27,349 nt of DNA, from the IMG/VR virus record IMGVR_UViG_3300020463_000111, positions 1-27,349 of that record; one strand, given 5' to 3'. Of the stretch, positions 1 through 7,325 are shown in pieces. The translations under genes were made by a program, and so were the position numbers. Under the pieces are notes generated by a model. It had not been told where the DNA came from. It did not search any database and was given only the letters and a program-made list of their open reading frames with translations. This stretch comes from a virus. Every line of letters begins with the position of its first letter. Position 1 is the first letter of the stretch.

Positions 1-17
1 AATGGTATCAACAAGGT

Positions 18-293
18 ATGCCCGACATAATACCCGATGTACCACCTAGTCAAGCGAAGCTAATCGTAGTGCAGAAAGACGGACTGTATGAGTTATCGTA
101 CAAGATGTTGTTACCATACGATGCACCATATTGTGCGTTCGGAGATGGGAAGGAGATAGCACTTGGTGCGTTAGCAATGGGTGCTACGGCAGGTCAAGCT
201 GTAAACATTTGTAATGAACACTCTTTACAATGTGGTAAAGGTGTGGAATTATTCACTTTACATGGAGGTAACGATGAGCAGAAAGAATGCTAA
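18..293 (+). CDS. hypothetical phage protein, possibly 5'-truncated by window edge
   Basis: A 91-codon reading frame starting at the first ATG of the window. I do not recognise the family. The protein is soluble-looking, with no signal peptide or long hydrophobic stretch, and has scattered cysteines (residues 39, 65, 72 and the C-terminal residue 91). The frame stays open from the ATG back to base 3, so the true start may lie outside the window; the AAGGT just upstream of ATG 18 is too close to act as a normal ribosome binding site. Its last 20 bases overlap the next gene, which implies translational coupling at the head of the replication gene cluster. Both Pro-Asp pairs are encoded CCC-GA, the habit of the whole left arm. 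That it is coding is fairly secure; its start and function are not. Confidence 0.6.
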   Translation: MPDIIPDVPPSQAKLIVVQKDGLYELSYKMLLPYDAPYCAFGDGKEIALGALAMGATAGQAVNICNEHSLQCGKGVELFTLHGGNDEQKEC

Positions 294-600
294 GTATAAA
301 CGTAGTAACATACTACAGTTAGCAGACAAACTAACATCATCAGATAGAGAAGTAGAACATGGTGATGCTAGTAAAAACTTTGAGATGGTAGCAGATTTGT
401 GGAGTACATACTTGGGGGTGGATATCTTCCCCCATGAAGTACCCATGATGATGGTATTGTACAAGATTGCTAGGACTACTGAGAATCCTACCAATGTAGA
501 TAACTATGTGGATACATGTGGCTATGGTGCATTGGCAGGAGAACAAGTTCCCACAATCAATGAGGTTAAAGAACCTAGATTTACTAGGAGGGTTAGATGA
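274..600 (+). CDS. DUF6378-family phage protein
   Basis: A 108-aa protein that matches, by eye, the DUF6378 pattern common in tailed phages: a helix with D-R-E, then a HGDASKNFE segment (around residue 30), then DLWSTYLG, an F-P-H-E-V segment followed by MMMVLYKIAR (near residues 56-66), and a closing NVDNYVDTCGYGALAGE helix. The order 'Gly-Asp, Asn-Phe, Trp-x-x-Tyr-Leu, Met-Met-x-x-x-Lys-Ile-Ala-Arg, Val-Asp-x-x-Gly-Tyr' is the family signature. DUF6378 has no settled function; the all-helical layout resembles MazG-like nucleotide pyrophosphohydrolases, but that is inference. I chose the ATG at 274 because GGAGGT at 264-269 sits four bases upstream; in-frame ATGs at 214 and 262 lie upstream of, or too close to, that site. 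It overlaps the previous gene by 20 bases and the polymerase start by four (ATGA). Confidence 0.8.
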   Translation: MSRKNAKYKRSNILQLADKLTSSDREVEHGDASKNFEMVADLWSTYLGVDIFPHEVPMMMVLYKIARTTENPTNVDNYVDTCGYGALAGEQVPTINEVKEPRFTRRVR

Positions 601-2471
601 GAGTAATCACGATTGACTTTGAAACATACTATAGTCGTGAGTATTCCCTATCCAAGATGACAACTGAAGCCTACGTTAGAGACCCTCGCTTTGAGGTTAT
701 TGGTGTAGGTGTAAAGGTAGATGATAACCCACCCGATTGGTATAGTGGGGGGGATGTTGGTAGGTTTCTGAACTCACTAGACTACTCAGAAGATTCTATC
801 CTTGCACATAATACTGTGTTCGATGGTGCTATATTATCTTGGTTGTATGGTATCAAGCCTAGGTTTTGGTTTGATACTCTGTCTATGGCTAGACCATTCC
901 ACCACTCTACTGTGGGGGGTTCTCTCAAGGCACTAGCAAACTTCTATAACCTTGGTCAAAAAGGGGATGAAGTTATACAAGGTTTGGGTAAGAAACGCAA
1001 TGACTTCTCACCACAAGAACTTGACAAGTATGCTGACTACTGTTTGCAAGATGTAAACTTAACATACAAACTGTACGAAAAGCTAAGACAGAAAGTACCT
1101 GTGTCTGAACTTATGATTATAGATCAAACGATCCGTATGTATACTGAGCCTACTATTAAACTAGACAGGGGGGTACTATCTAACCATCTGCAAAAGGTTA
1201 AAGAAGATAAGAAGCAACTGATTGAATCCCTAGCACTTAAAGGTATTAGTGAGGACAGAGTTAAGAAGGCTCTTATGTCTAATCAAATCTTTGCAAAGAT
1301 ACTAGAAACTGTTGGTGTTGAACCACCGATGAAGACTAGCCTACGCACTGGTAAAGAAACCTATGCGTTTGCAAAGACAGATAAAGAGTTTACTGCTTTA
1401 CTCGACCACCCTAATCAAAAGGTGCAAACTCTAGTGGCGGCAAGACTTGGTACGAAGTCTACCATCGAAGAGACTAGGACTGAAAACCTTATGAAGGTAG
1501 CAGACAGGGGGGCATTACCTATTATGCTTAACTACTATGGCGCACATACAGGTAGGTTTAGTGGTGGCGATAAGCTGAACTTACAGAACTTACCTAGGAA
1601 TGGTGCGATTCGTAAGGCTATCACTGTACCCGAAGGTGATGTGATGATTGCTTGTGATTCATCACAGATAGAGGCCCGTATGGTTGCGTATATTGCAGGA
1701 CAAGATGATCTTGTGCAAGCGTTCCGTGAGGGCAGAGATGTATACAGTGAGTTTGCTACTGAAGTCTATGGCAAGAAGGTCACAAAAGATGATAAGATAC
1801 AAAGGTTTGTAGGTAAAACTTGTATTCTTGGACTCGGGTATGGCATGGGTCATGTAAAGTTTAGAGCCACTCTTGCTCTTGGGCAAGGTGGTATTGCTGT
1901 GGATATAGATGAGAACGAAGCCAAACGTATTGTAAACTTATACCGACAAAAGAACCATAAGATAGTGTCACTATGGCATAGCTGTGGTCATGCTCTTACT
2001 GGTATGGTGTCGGGTTCATCGGGTAACATATGTGAACTACTACCTTATGATAAGGATGGTATAACTTTACCCAATGGACTGAAGATAAAATACCATGCGT
2101 TGCGTAATACTGCTGATGGTTTTGAATATATATCTGACGCTAGGACTTTCCGTAAACTTACACAGAAAAGACTACTGACTGGTGAACAGCAGAAGATTGA
2201 CTGGACTAGGATTTACGGAGGTAAAGTTACAGAGAATGTGGTACAGGCCTTGGCTAGGATTGTGGTTGCAGAACAGATGGCATCAATCGGACAGTCATAT
2301 CATGTTGCTTTTCAAGTACATGATGAAGTGATTATCACTACCCGGGAACATGACACAGCACACGCACAGCAACTTGTTGAGAGGAAAATGTCTACACCAC
2401 CCCGCTGGGCAAAGGACTTGCCTGTTGCATGCGAGTCGGGTGTAGGTTATAATTATGGAGAAGCTAAATGA
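597..2471 (+). CDS. polA: family A DNA polymerase with 3'-5' exonuclease
   Basis: This 624-aa protein is the replicative DNA polymerase. The N-terminal DnaQ-like proofreading domain carries Exo I (D7-F-E9-T), Exo II (H71-N-x3-D76) and Exo III (Y148-x3-D152). The polymerase domain, from about residue 300, has motif A (D354-S-S-Q-I-E359-x-R361), the O-helix motif B (R403-x3-K407-x7-Y415-G416) and motif C (H575-D576-E577). No 5'-3' exonuclease domain is present, as in other phage family A polymerases, and the length fits that group. The residue aligned to E. coli Pol I Phe762 (eight after the O-helix Arg) is Leu411. AGGAGG at 586-591 decides the start, and the ATG overlaps the upstream TGA as ATGA. 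The stop likewise overlaps the next ATG, so the gene sits in a coupled operon with nucleases and helicase. Confidence 0.96.
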   Translation: MRVITIDFETYYSREYSLSKMTTEAYVRDPRFEVIGVGVKVDDNPPDWYSGGDVGRFLNSLDYSEDSILAHNTVFDGAILSWLYGIKPRFWFDTLSMARPFHHSTVGGSLKALANFYNLGQKGDEVIQGLGKKRNDFSPQELDKYADYCLQDVNLTYKLYEKLRQKVPVSELMIIDQTIRMYTEPTIKLDRGVLSNHLQKVKEDKKQLIESLALKGISEDRVKKALMSNQIFAKILETVGVEPPMKTSLRTGKETYAFAKTDKEFTALLDHPNQKVQTLVAARLGTKSTIEETRTENLMKVADRGALPIMLNYYGAHTGRFSGGDKLNLQNLPRNGAIRKAITVPEGDVMIACDSSQIEARMVAYIAGQDDLVQAFREGRDVYSEFATEVYGKKVTKDDKIQRFVGKTCILGLGYGMGHVKFRATLALGQGGIAVDIDENEAKRIVNLYRQKNHKIVSLWHSCGHALTGMVSGSSGNICELLPYDKDGITLPNGLKIKYHALRNTADGFEYISDARTFRKLTQKRLLTGEQQKIDWTRIYGGKVTENVVQALARIVVAEQMASIGQSYHVAFQVHDEVIITTREHDTAHAQQLVERKMSTPPRWAKDLPVACESGVGYNYGEAK

Positions 2472-2713
2472 TAAACGAAGATGATTTGCCTAACGAATTT
2501 AAGGCACACAACGATAAGAAACAAAGAATACTTGAGATACTTAGTAAGGTATCTGATGCTGTAAAGGAGAACCCTACGGCAGAGGAACTACTTGTCATGG
2601 TAAAGTTAGATGGAGAGTATGTAAGGTTCTCTAGTATACTAGAAAACAGTACAGAAACTGTAGCTATACTTGAAATGTTGAAGTATGACATAATGAAGAG
2701 GATGTCTACATGA
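2468..2713 (+). CDS. small acidic hypothetical protein
   Basis: An 81-aa protein that I cannot assign to a family. It begins with an acidic segment (MINEDDLPNEF), appears mostly helical, and has no hydrophobic span or obvious metal-binding residues. It is real by context: the ATG overlaps the polymerase stop codon in an ATGA, GGAGAA at 2457-2462 lies five bases upstream, and its own end overlaps the start of the nuclease gene by four bases. Coding-strand codon use matches its neighbours. Its position between the polymerase and a Cas4-like nuclease suggests an accessory role in replication or recombination, but nothing in the sequence shows what that role is. Confidence 0.75.
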   Translation: MINEDDLPNEFKAHNDKKQRILEILSKVSDAVKENPTAEELLVMVKLDGEYVRFSSILENSTETVAILEMLKYDIMKRMST

Positions 2714-3360
2714 CGTTATCACATTCATTCTCATCTATTAAAATGTATGAGAACTGCCCTAAAAGATACTACCATCAGAGGGTAACTAAAGAAGTAAAGG
2801 ACACAGGTAGTGATGCCACTATCTATGGTGAACGAGTACACGAAGCACTTGAACATCGGCTAGATAAACAGGTGGCATTACCTACTGAGTCTGAAGCCTA
2901 TGAACCTCTATGTAAAAGCATAGAGGATATGGGTGGAACTTTACAGGTAGAGCAGAAGCTAACACTAACTGAAAACCTTACACCAACAACTTGGTGGGAG
3001 AGAGACGCATGGCTACGATCCATACTTGATGTCCTAATTGTGCTTGATGATAAGGCTATCGTTATGGATTGGAAGACAGGTAAACGTAGACCCGATTTCT
3101 CACAGTTAGAAATGTTTGCGTTGCAAGTATTCCAACACTTCCCAAGCGTAAAGAAAGTCCAGTCAACTTTTGTATGGCTGAAGGATATGGCACTAGACTC
3201 GCATACATATCGTAGAGTAGAAACGGATGACATGTGGGTAAAATTACTAAGCAAAACAGAACGTATAAACCAGTCACTTATAAATAATAAATGGCCACCA
3301 AAGCCTAGTGGTTTATGTAGGTTTTGCCCTGCAAAAAATATTTGTGAATATTCAACTTGA
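2710..3360 (+). CDS. PD-(D/E)XK nuclease, RecB/Cas4-like with Fe-S cysteines
   Basis: A 216-aa nuclease of the PDDEXK_1 (RecB/Cas4-like) group. Visible catalytic pattern: GERVH with H44, E81 in V-E-Q-K-L, D107 in S-I-L-D-V, D120-W-K122 as the core D-x-K, and Q132 in S-Q-L-E-M. One cysteine near the N-terminus (C16, in ENCPKRYY) and three near the C-terminus (C203, C206, C212, in CRFCPAKNIC) match the spacing that binds a 4Fe-4S cluster in Cas4 and AddB nucleases. The protein probably trims or degrades single-stranded or broken DNA ends during replication, recombination or host DNA breakdown; polarity cannot be read from sequence. It overlaps its upstream neighbour by four bases. It is not a CRISPR adaptation gene: no cas1, cas2 or array is present. 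Confidence 0.9.
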   Translation: MTLSHSFSSIKMYENCPKRYYHQRVTKEVKDTGSDATIYGERVHEALEHRLDKQVALPTESEAYEPLCKSIEDMGGTLQVEQKLTLTENLTPTTWWERDAWLRSILDVLIVLDDKAIVMDWKTGKRRPDFSQLEMFALQVFQHFPSVKKVQSTFVWLKDMALDSHTYRRVETDDMWVKLLSKTERINQSLINNKWPPKPSGLCRFCPAKNICEYST

Positions 3361-3384
3361 CATCTATGTAAAGATAATTATATT
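3357..3384 (+). promoter_or_regulatory. weak candidate promoter before VRR-NUC gene
   Basis: TTGACA at 3357-3362 is a perfect -35 hexamer and TATATT at 3379-3384 is a near -10, spaced 16 bases apart. The 24-base gap here is one of very few in the left arm, and the following ATG at 3385 has no Shine-Dalgarno. The difficulty is that a transcript from this promoter would start a few bases after the ATG, so it could not express the full next gene. It may instead drive the helicase and later genes, or be chance in an A/T-rich gap. Confidence 0.25.
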
Positions 3385-3684
3385 ATGAGTAATACTCCCG
3401 AGGGAAAAATTAAACGTTGGTTAGATAAGTCACTCAAAGAACTTAACGTTTGGTTTTACAGTCCACAGAGTGGGCCTTTCGGTAAAGCAGGTATACCCGA
3501 TAGGGTAGCCATAGTGAGGGGTAGATTTGTAGGTATAGAGTGCAAGGCTGATAAGAGTAAGAAGCCGACTGCACTGCAAACCAAAACGATGAAGGAGATA
3601 GAGATGCAAGGTGGCAAATGTTTTTTAGTTTACGATAAAGAAACTATACAAGAAGTTATTACTTATATTAAGGGCGGACAATGA
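3385..3684 (+). CDS. VRR-NUC domain nuclease
   Basis: A 99-aa single-domain protein of the VRR-NUC branch of PD-(D/E)XK nucleases, the phage form of the domain found in FAN1 and resembling Holliday junction resolvases. The signature is intact: an N-terminal T-P-E-G-K helix, then G-x-P-D-R (near residues 36-40), G-R-F-V-G and I-E-C-K (about residues 50-53) carrying the catalytic Glu and Lys, then T-x-L-Q just after residue 60. The substrate is probably a branched or flapped replication intermediate. The length is normal for stand-alone phage VRR-NUC proteins. The start is inferred from the family; there is no evident ribosome binding site before ATG 3385, unlike most genes here. Its TGA overlaps the helicase ATG by four bases, so the two are likely translated together. 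Confidence 0.9.
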   Translation: MSNTPEGKIKRWLDKSLKELNVWFYSPQSGPFGKAGIPDRVAIVRGRFVGIECKADKSKKPTALQTKTMKEIEMQGGKCFLVYDKETIQEVITYIKGGQ

Positions 3685-5231
3685 TTGTTATTGAACAAGC
3701 AAAGGCTCTTGCTATTAAGCCAAAGCATCCTAATCAGATATTAAAAACCATACCTACAGCTCGCATGCTAAAGTATGACGGAGCAGAACTCGTTGTAGCA
3801 CCACACAAACTAGACGAAGTTAAGGTACTACGGAACTTAGGGTTCGAAGCACCATCACCAATCTTACATTATTATAATTGGGAGGGTAGGTTCACACCCT
3901 ACGAACACCAACGTATGACTTCTGCTTTCCTTACTATGCACAGAAAAGCGTTGGTACTTAATGAGATAGGAACTGGTAAAACACAGTCAGCATTGTGGGC
4001 ATCAGATTATCTTATGGAGATAGGAGAGATTAAGAAGGTTCTAATTATATCACCACTGTCTACACTTGAGAGGGTGTGGGGTGATGGTATCTTTATGAAC
4101 TTCCCTAATCGTACATCAGTAACTTTGCATGGAACAAGTGCAAGGAGAAAGAAGCTACTCAAAGCAGAAGCAGACTTCTATATTATAAACCACGATGGTT
4201 TCAATATTATATCCGATGATGCTGTCAACATGTTTGACCTTGTTATTGTAGATGAAGCCGCCGTTCTTAGAAACCCATCGACAAACAGATTCAAGACGCT
4301 CAGGAAGTTTATGGACAAACACCCGAGAACTCGTTTGTGGTTGATGACAGGTACACCTACACCGAATGATCCCACCGATGCTTGGGCATTAGCAAAGCTA
4401 GTGGATAGTCCACACTGCACCAAAACATTCACTGCTTTCAAGGAAGCTGTAATGATGAAGATAGGTCAGTGGAAGTGGATACCAAGACCCGAATCAATAG
4501 AGATAGTTAAACATATTCTATACCCTGCTGTTAGATACACTAGGGAAGAATGCTTAGACCTACCCGATACAGTCTATCAAACAAGAAAGATAGACCTCAC
4601 TCCCGAACAAAAGAAACACTACTCAATAATGCTAAAGCATTTTGTAACTCAGTTGGAGGAAGAAGGAACAATCACTGCTGTCAATGAAGCCGTGAAGTTA
4701 CAGAAGCTTGTGCAGATAAGTTGTGGTGTAGTGTACGGAGACGATGGACGGCACATCGAAGTTGATTGTGCGCCAAGAGTCAAAGTTGTTAAGGAGATTA
4801 TAGAGGAAGTAGGAGGTAAGGTTATAGTTTTTGTTCCCCTTACAGGAACATTAAACATGTTGGAGAGAGAACTGTCAAAGACTTGGGATGTAGCAGTTGT
4901 TAATGGAGCAGTGTCAGCTTCAAAACGAAACATCATATTCCATAACTTTCAGAATGAAAAGAATCCACATGTACTAATTGCTCACCCTGCGACTATGGCA
5001 CATGGTCTAACTCTTACTGCCGCATCTACTGTGGTGTGGTATGGGCCAGTGACAAGCAACGAGCAATACATTCAAGCGAATGGTCGCATTGAAAGGATAG
5101 GTAAGAAACATGTCTCAAACGTCATACACATAGAGTCAACAGACTTAGAGTATAAGATGTACGAGAGATTAAAAAATAAACAAAAACTACAAGGTCTTTT
5201 ACTAGACCTTATACAGAAGGAAACGAGGTAA
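3681..5231 (+). CDS. SNF2-like superfamily II helicase/ATPase
   Basis: A 516-aa superfamily 2 motor of the SNF2-like type common in podoviruses. In order: FTPYEHQ at about residues 71-77, Walker A G-T-G-K100-T, motif Ia around LIISPLSTLERVW, Walker B D191-E-A-A (a DEAD-box variant), motif III M-T-G-T-P near 222-226, and in the second RecA lobe motif V around AHGLTLTAAS and motif VI Q465-A-N-G-R469-I-E-R472-I-G. It probably uses ATP to translocate on double-stranded DNA, remodelling forks or stripping bound proteins. Such genes often sit beside VRR-NUC genes in phages, and here the pair is translationally coupled (ATGA at 3681-3684), suggesting a joint role in processing branched DNA. No DnaB-type replicative helicase is present in the window; unwinding at the fork more likely falls to the 951-aa primase-helicase. 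Confidence 0.92.
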   Translation: MIVIEQAKALAIKPKHPNQILKTIPTARMLKYDGAELVVAPHKLDEVKVLRNLGFEAPSPILHYYNWEGRFTPYEHQRMTSAFLTMHRKALVLNEIGTGKTQSALWASDYLMEIGEIKKVLIISPLSTLERVWGDGIFMNFPNRTSVTLHGTSARRKKLLKAEADFYIINHDGFNIISDDAVNMFDLVIVDEAAVLRNPSTNRFKTLRKFMDKHPRTRLWLMTGTPTPNDPTDAWALAKLVDSPHCTKTFTAFKEAVMMKIGQWKWIPRPESIEIVKHILYPAVRYTREECLDLPDTVYQTRKIDLTPEQKKHYSIMLKHFVTQLEEEGTITAVNEAVKLQKLVQISCGVVYGDDGRHIEVDCAPRVKVVKEIIEEVGGKVIVFVPLTGTLNMLERELSKTWDVAVVNGAVSASKRNIIFHNFQNEKNPHVLIAHPATMAHGLTLTAASTVVWYGPVTSNEQYIQANGRIERIGKKHVSNVIHIESTDLEYKMYERLKNKQKLQGLLLDLIQKETR

Positions 5232-5233
5232 CT

Positions 5234-5641
5234 ATGGAACTAACTACAGATAAAGTTATTGCCACATACCTCAAGTTGAGAAGTCAGAAGGAAGCTATAG
5301 AGTCTGAGACCAAAGAGAAGGTCGCAGATATAAAAGCTAATCTTCTCAAACTTGAAGCGTGGCTAAAAGAAAAGATGGATGCGGATGGTGAAACTTCTAA
5401 GAAGACACCATTTGGTACAGCATTCATAACGACTACCGACTTTGCCCAAGTGGGAGATTGGGATGCAGTCTTAGGTTTTATTCAAAAGAATGAAGCATGG
5501 GATATGCTAGAGAAAAGAGTCAGTAAGACAGCAGTGCGTGGCTATATAGACCACAACAAAGCTGTTCCCGATGGTGTTAATTATGGCACACGAATAGATG
5601 TCAATGTTCGTAAGCCTGTTAATAAGGCAGACGATAAATGA
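5234..5641 (+). CDS. conserved phage protein with N-terminal coiled coil
   Basis: A 135-aa protein. The first roughly 55 residues form a charged helix typical of a coiled coil (LRSQKEAIESE, then KEKVADIKANLLKLE). A compact C-terminal part follows, with TPFGTAF, a DW at the start of a helix, and LEKRVSKTAVRGYI. I recall this layout from uncharacterised proteins beside SSB and recombination genes in many phages; a loose resemblance to Gam-type nuclease inhibitors is possible but unproven. It begins two bases after the helicase stop, with GAGG in the end of the helicase gene acting as ribosome binding site. Its stop overlaps the next gene by ATGA. It is probably a DNA-replication or recombination accessory protein. 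Confidence 0.75.
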   Translation: MELTTDKVIATYLKLRSQKEAIESETKEKVADIKANLLKLEAWLKEKMDADGETSKKTPFGTAFITTTDFAQVGDWDAVLGFIQKNEAWDMLEKRVSKTAVRGYIDHNKAVPDGVNYGTRIDVNVRKPVNKADDK

Positions 5642-6330
5642 TTGCACCGAAGATATCTATCAAAGGCTCACAGTTTCGTGCTGTCAGTGGTGACGAGGAG
5701 ACTGTACTGGATTACAGTATAGATGTTGTCATTGTCGGTGCGAATCCAAAGCTATCCAAGTCTTGGTATGCTGATGCTTGGTCTGAAGATAGCCAATCTT
5801 CTACTCCCGATTGCTACTCACTAGATGGTGTACATCCAAACAAGAACAGTCATGCCATGCAGAATGACATGTGTGTCTCTTGCCCACAGAACGCTTGGGG
5901 TTCTAGGACTACACCAACAGGTAACAAAGTTAAGGCTTGTGTCGATCAGAAACGATTGGCAGTTGTCTTAGCAGAGGGGCCCTTTAGTGAAGCATACTTA
6001 CTACAAGTTACTCCTGCGTCTTTGAAGAACTTGAATGCTTATCAAAAAGAATTGTCCATGCGTGGTATTGCACCCGAGATAGTAAGGACAAGGATAGAGT
6101 TTGATACACTCGCATCTTTCCCAAAGCTACGATTCAGCTTCCGTGGATTTAACGATGATGCAAATCAAACTCTTGTCGATGATCATTTGGGGACTAAGCA
6201 GACTAGGATTGTTACAGGAGAACTTGCTGTAGAAACTAAACAATCCAACCATTCATTAGACGATTTCGGTTTTGTCGAAGAGGATGGCTTTATATCAACT
6301 AACGAACTAGGAGGTTCAGACTATGAATAA
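5638..6330 (+). CDS. conserved phage protein with four-Cys zinc-like site
   Basis: A 230-aa protein sitting directly before the SSB gene and overlapping it by eight bases. Four cysteines (C59, C79, C82, C101, spaced C-x19-C-x2-C-x18-C) in the sequence DCYSLDG ... MCVSCPQNAWGS ... KACVDQ look like a zinc-binding unit. The middle part (LAVVL, then YLLQVTPASLKNLN) reads as beta strands, perhaps an OB-like fold. The C-terminal 40 residues are acidic, as in many ssDNA-binding proteins. I remember similar genes next to gp2.5-like SSB in marine podoviruses, where they are annotated only as hypothetical. A role as a second ssDNA-binding or recombination mediator protein would fit position, zinc site and acidic tail, but is inference. 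Confidence 0.75.
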   Translation: MIAPKISIKGSQFRAVSGDEETVLDYSIDVVIVGANPKLSKSWYADAWSEDSQSSTPDCYSLDGVHPNKNSHAMQNDMCVSCPQNAWGSRTTPTGNKVKACVDQKRLAVVLAEGPFSEAYLLQVTPASLKNLNAYQKELSMRGIAPEIVRTRIEFDTLASFPKLRFSFRGFNDDANQTLVDDHLGTKQTRIVTGELAVETKQSNHSLDDFGFVEEDGFISTNELGGSDYE

Positions 6331-7048
6331 AACTTTTACAACCGCTAAAGGGCTTGCGTACTACCCATATATCAGTGCGCCCGACACTAAGTTTGACGAG
6401 CAAGGACACTACAAAGTTAACCTTTGCTTATCAGAGGAAGATGCTCAACCAGTTATCGAACTCATAAAGCAAACTGTTGTTGAAGGTATTAAGGCTTTGA
6501 AGAAAGACAAGCCTAATATGGAAATCAAACAAGCACCGCTACCATTTAGTAAAGAACTAGATGAGGATGGTAATCCTACAGGTAACGTGATTGTTAAATT
6601 CAAATCCAAAGCCGCATACAAACCTGCTGTCTTTGATAGCAAAGGTAACATGATGACCAACTCTAACATCTATGGTGGGTCAGAACTAAAAGTAAACGGC
6701 TCATGTGCTTTCTTTCATACAGCTATGATTGGTGCAGGTGTATCAATCAGACTTAGAGCAGTACAAGTTATCCAATATGTAGAGGGTGCGAATGGTGCTA
6801 ATAAGTTTGGCTTTGATGAGGTAGAAGGATTCACCATAGAAGAAGATGTTTCTGTGAGTGAGACCCCTCCGGCAGCAGCTGCAGCGGAAGAACCAACACC
6901 TGCTCCTGCACCAAAGGTAGTGCAAGCTATCAAACCTGTGCAACAAGCTAAGCCTGTTGAAGAACCAAAGGCGGCAAAGACTGTCAGTGGTGCTGATGAC
7001 CTAGCCGCAGAGATCGCACAACTGGTAGGAGATGTGGACAATGGCTGA
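6323..7048 (+). CDS. ssb: T7 gp2.5-like single-stranded DNA-binding protein
   Basis: A 241-aa OB-fold ssDNA-binding protein. It tracks T7 gp2.5 closely in pattern: an opening F-T-T-A-K-G with Y-I-x-x-P-D, then G-H-Y-K-V-N-L-C-L, a helix rich in lysine, VKFKSKA, FDSKGN followed by IYGGSELKV, and a closing strand GAGVSIRLRAVQVIQ. These are the strands of the gp2.5 OB barrel. After residue 180 comes a low-complexity Ala/Pro/Glu linker (AAAAAEEPTPAPAPK) and a mildly acidic tail. The final residue is Gly rather than the aromatic residue that T7 gp2.5 uses to contact its polymerase. GGAGG at 6312-6316 sets the start, and the gene overlaps the previous one by eight bases. It coats single strands and coordinates polymerase and primase-helicase. 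Confidence 0.87.
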   Translation: MNKTFTTAKGLAYYPYISAPDTKFDEQGHYKVNLCLSEEDAQPVIELIKQTVVEGIKALKKDKPNMEIKQAPLPFSKELDEDGNPTGNVIVKFKSKAAYKPAVFDSKGNMMTNSNIYGGSELKVNGSCAFFHTAMIGAGVSIRLRAVQVIQYVEGANGANKFGFDEVEGFTIEEDVSVSETPPAAAAAEEPTPAPAPKVVQAIKPVQQAKPVEEPKAAKTVSGADDLAAEIAQLVGDVDNG

Positions 7049-7325
7049 TACACCACCTCTTGATTTCAAGAAAGTGGAAGCCTTACGGAAGCATATGCTT
7101 TTGACTACAAGTAATATGGCAGAACTTCTTGATGTATCTCGTATGACTTACTATGGTTGGGTTAGAGGTAATAGAATCCGAAAGAACAACGATAAGAAAG
7201 TACGGATTACACTCAAAGGATTGCTTGATATTATGACAGATGGGTGGCCTGCACCCGATGTCATAGCTATGGAACAAAAGTATAGATTCCAAAGGCTTCT
7301 TGAGGTTATGGACAAAACAGGGTAG
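7041..7325 (+). CDS. small helix-turn-helix DNA-binding protein
   Basis: A 94-aa protein with one clear helix-turn-helix near residues 18-43: TTSNMAELLDV as helix 2 and SRMTYYGWVRG as the recognition helix, followed by a basic stretch (RIRKNNDKK). This is the Xre-like arrangement. I chose the ATG at 7041 rather than 7032: AGGAG at 7027-7031 is nine bases before 7041 but immediately abuts 7032. The gene overlaps the SSB end by eight bases and is followed by a 49-base gap with a hairpin and a TATAAT box. It is therefore well placed to act on that gap and control the primase-helicase gene or the switch out of early expression; this is inference from position. It is the only candidate transcription regulator in the window. 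Confidence 0.8.
   Translation: MADTPPLDFKKVEALRKHMLLTTSNMAELLDVSRMTYYGWVRGNRIRKNNDKKVRITLKGLLDIMTDGWPAPDVIAMEQKYRFQRLLEVMDKTG

Noticed and set aside
214-273. Upstream ATGs (214 and 262) for the DUF6378 protein
   Set aside because: GGAGGT at 264-269 is correctly spaced only for ATG 274, and the family similarity starts after that Met.
597-2471. Concluding a temperate lifestyle from the Leu762-equivalent
   Set aside because: No integrase, repressor or attachment site is visible in this window, and the correlation is not strict.
2710-3360. Cas4 of a CRISPR-Cas system
   Set aside because: No cas1, cas2 or repeat array nearby; phage replication modules commonly carry such stand-alone nucleases.
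7032-7040. Earlier ATG for the helix-turn-helix gene
   Set aside because: It directly abuts the Shine-Dalgarno, which leaves no spacer; ATG 7041 is well placed.
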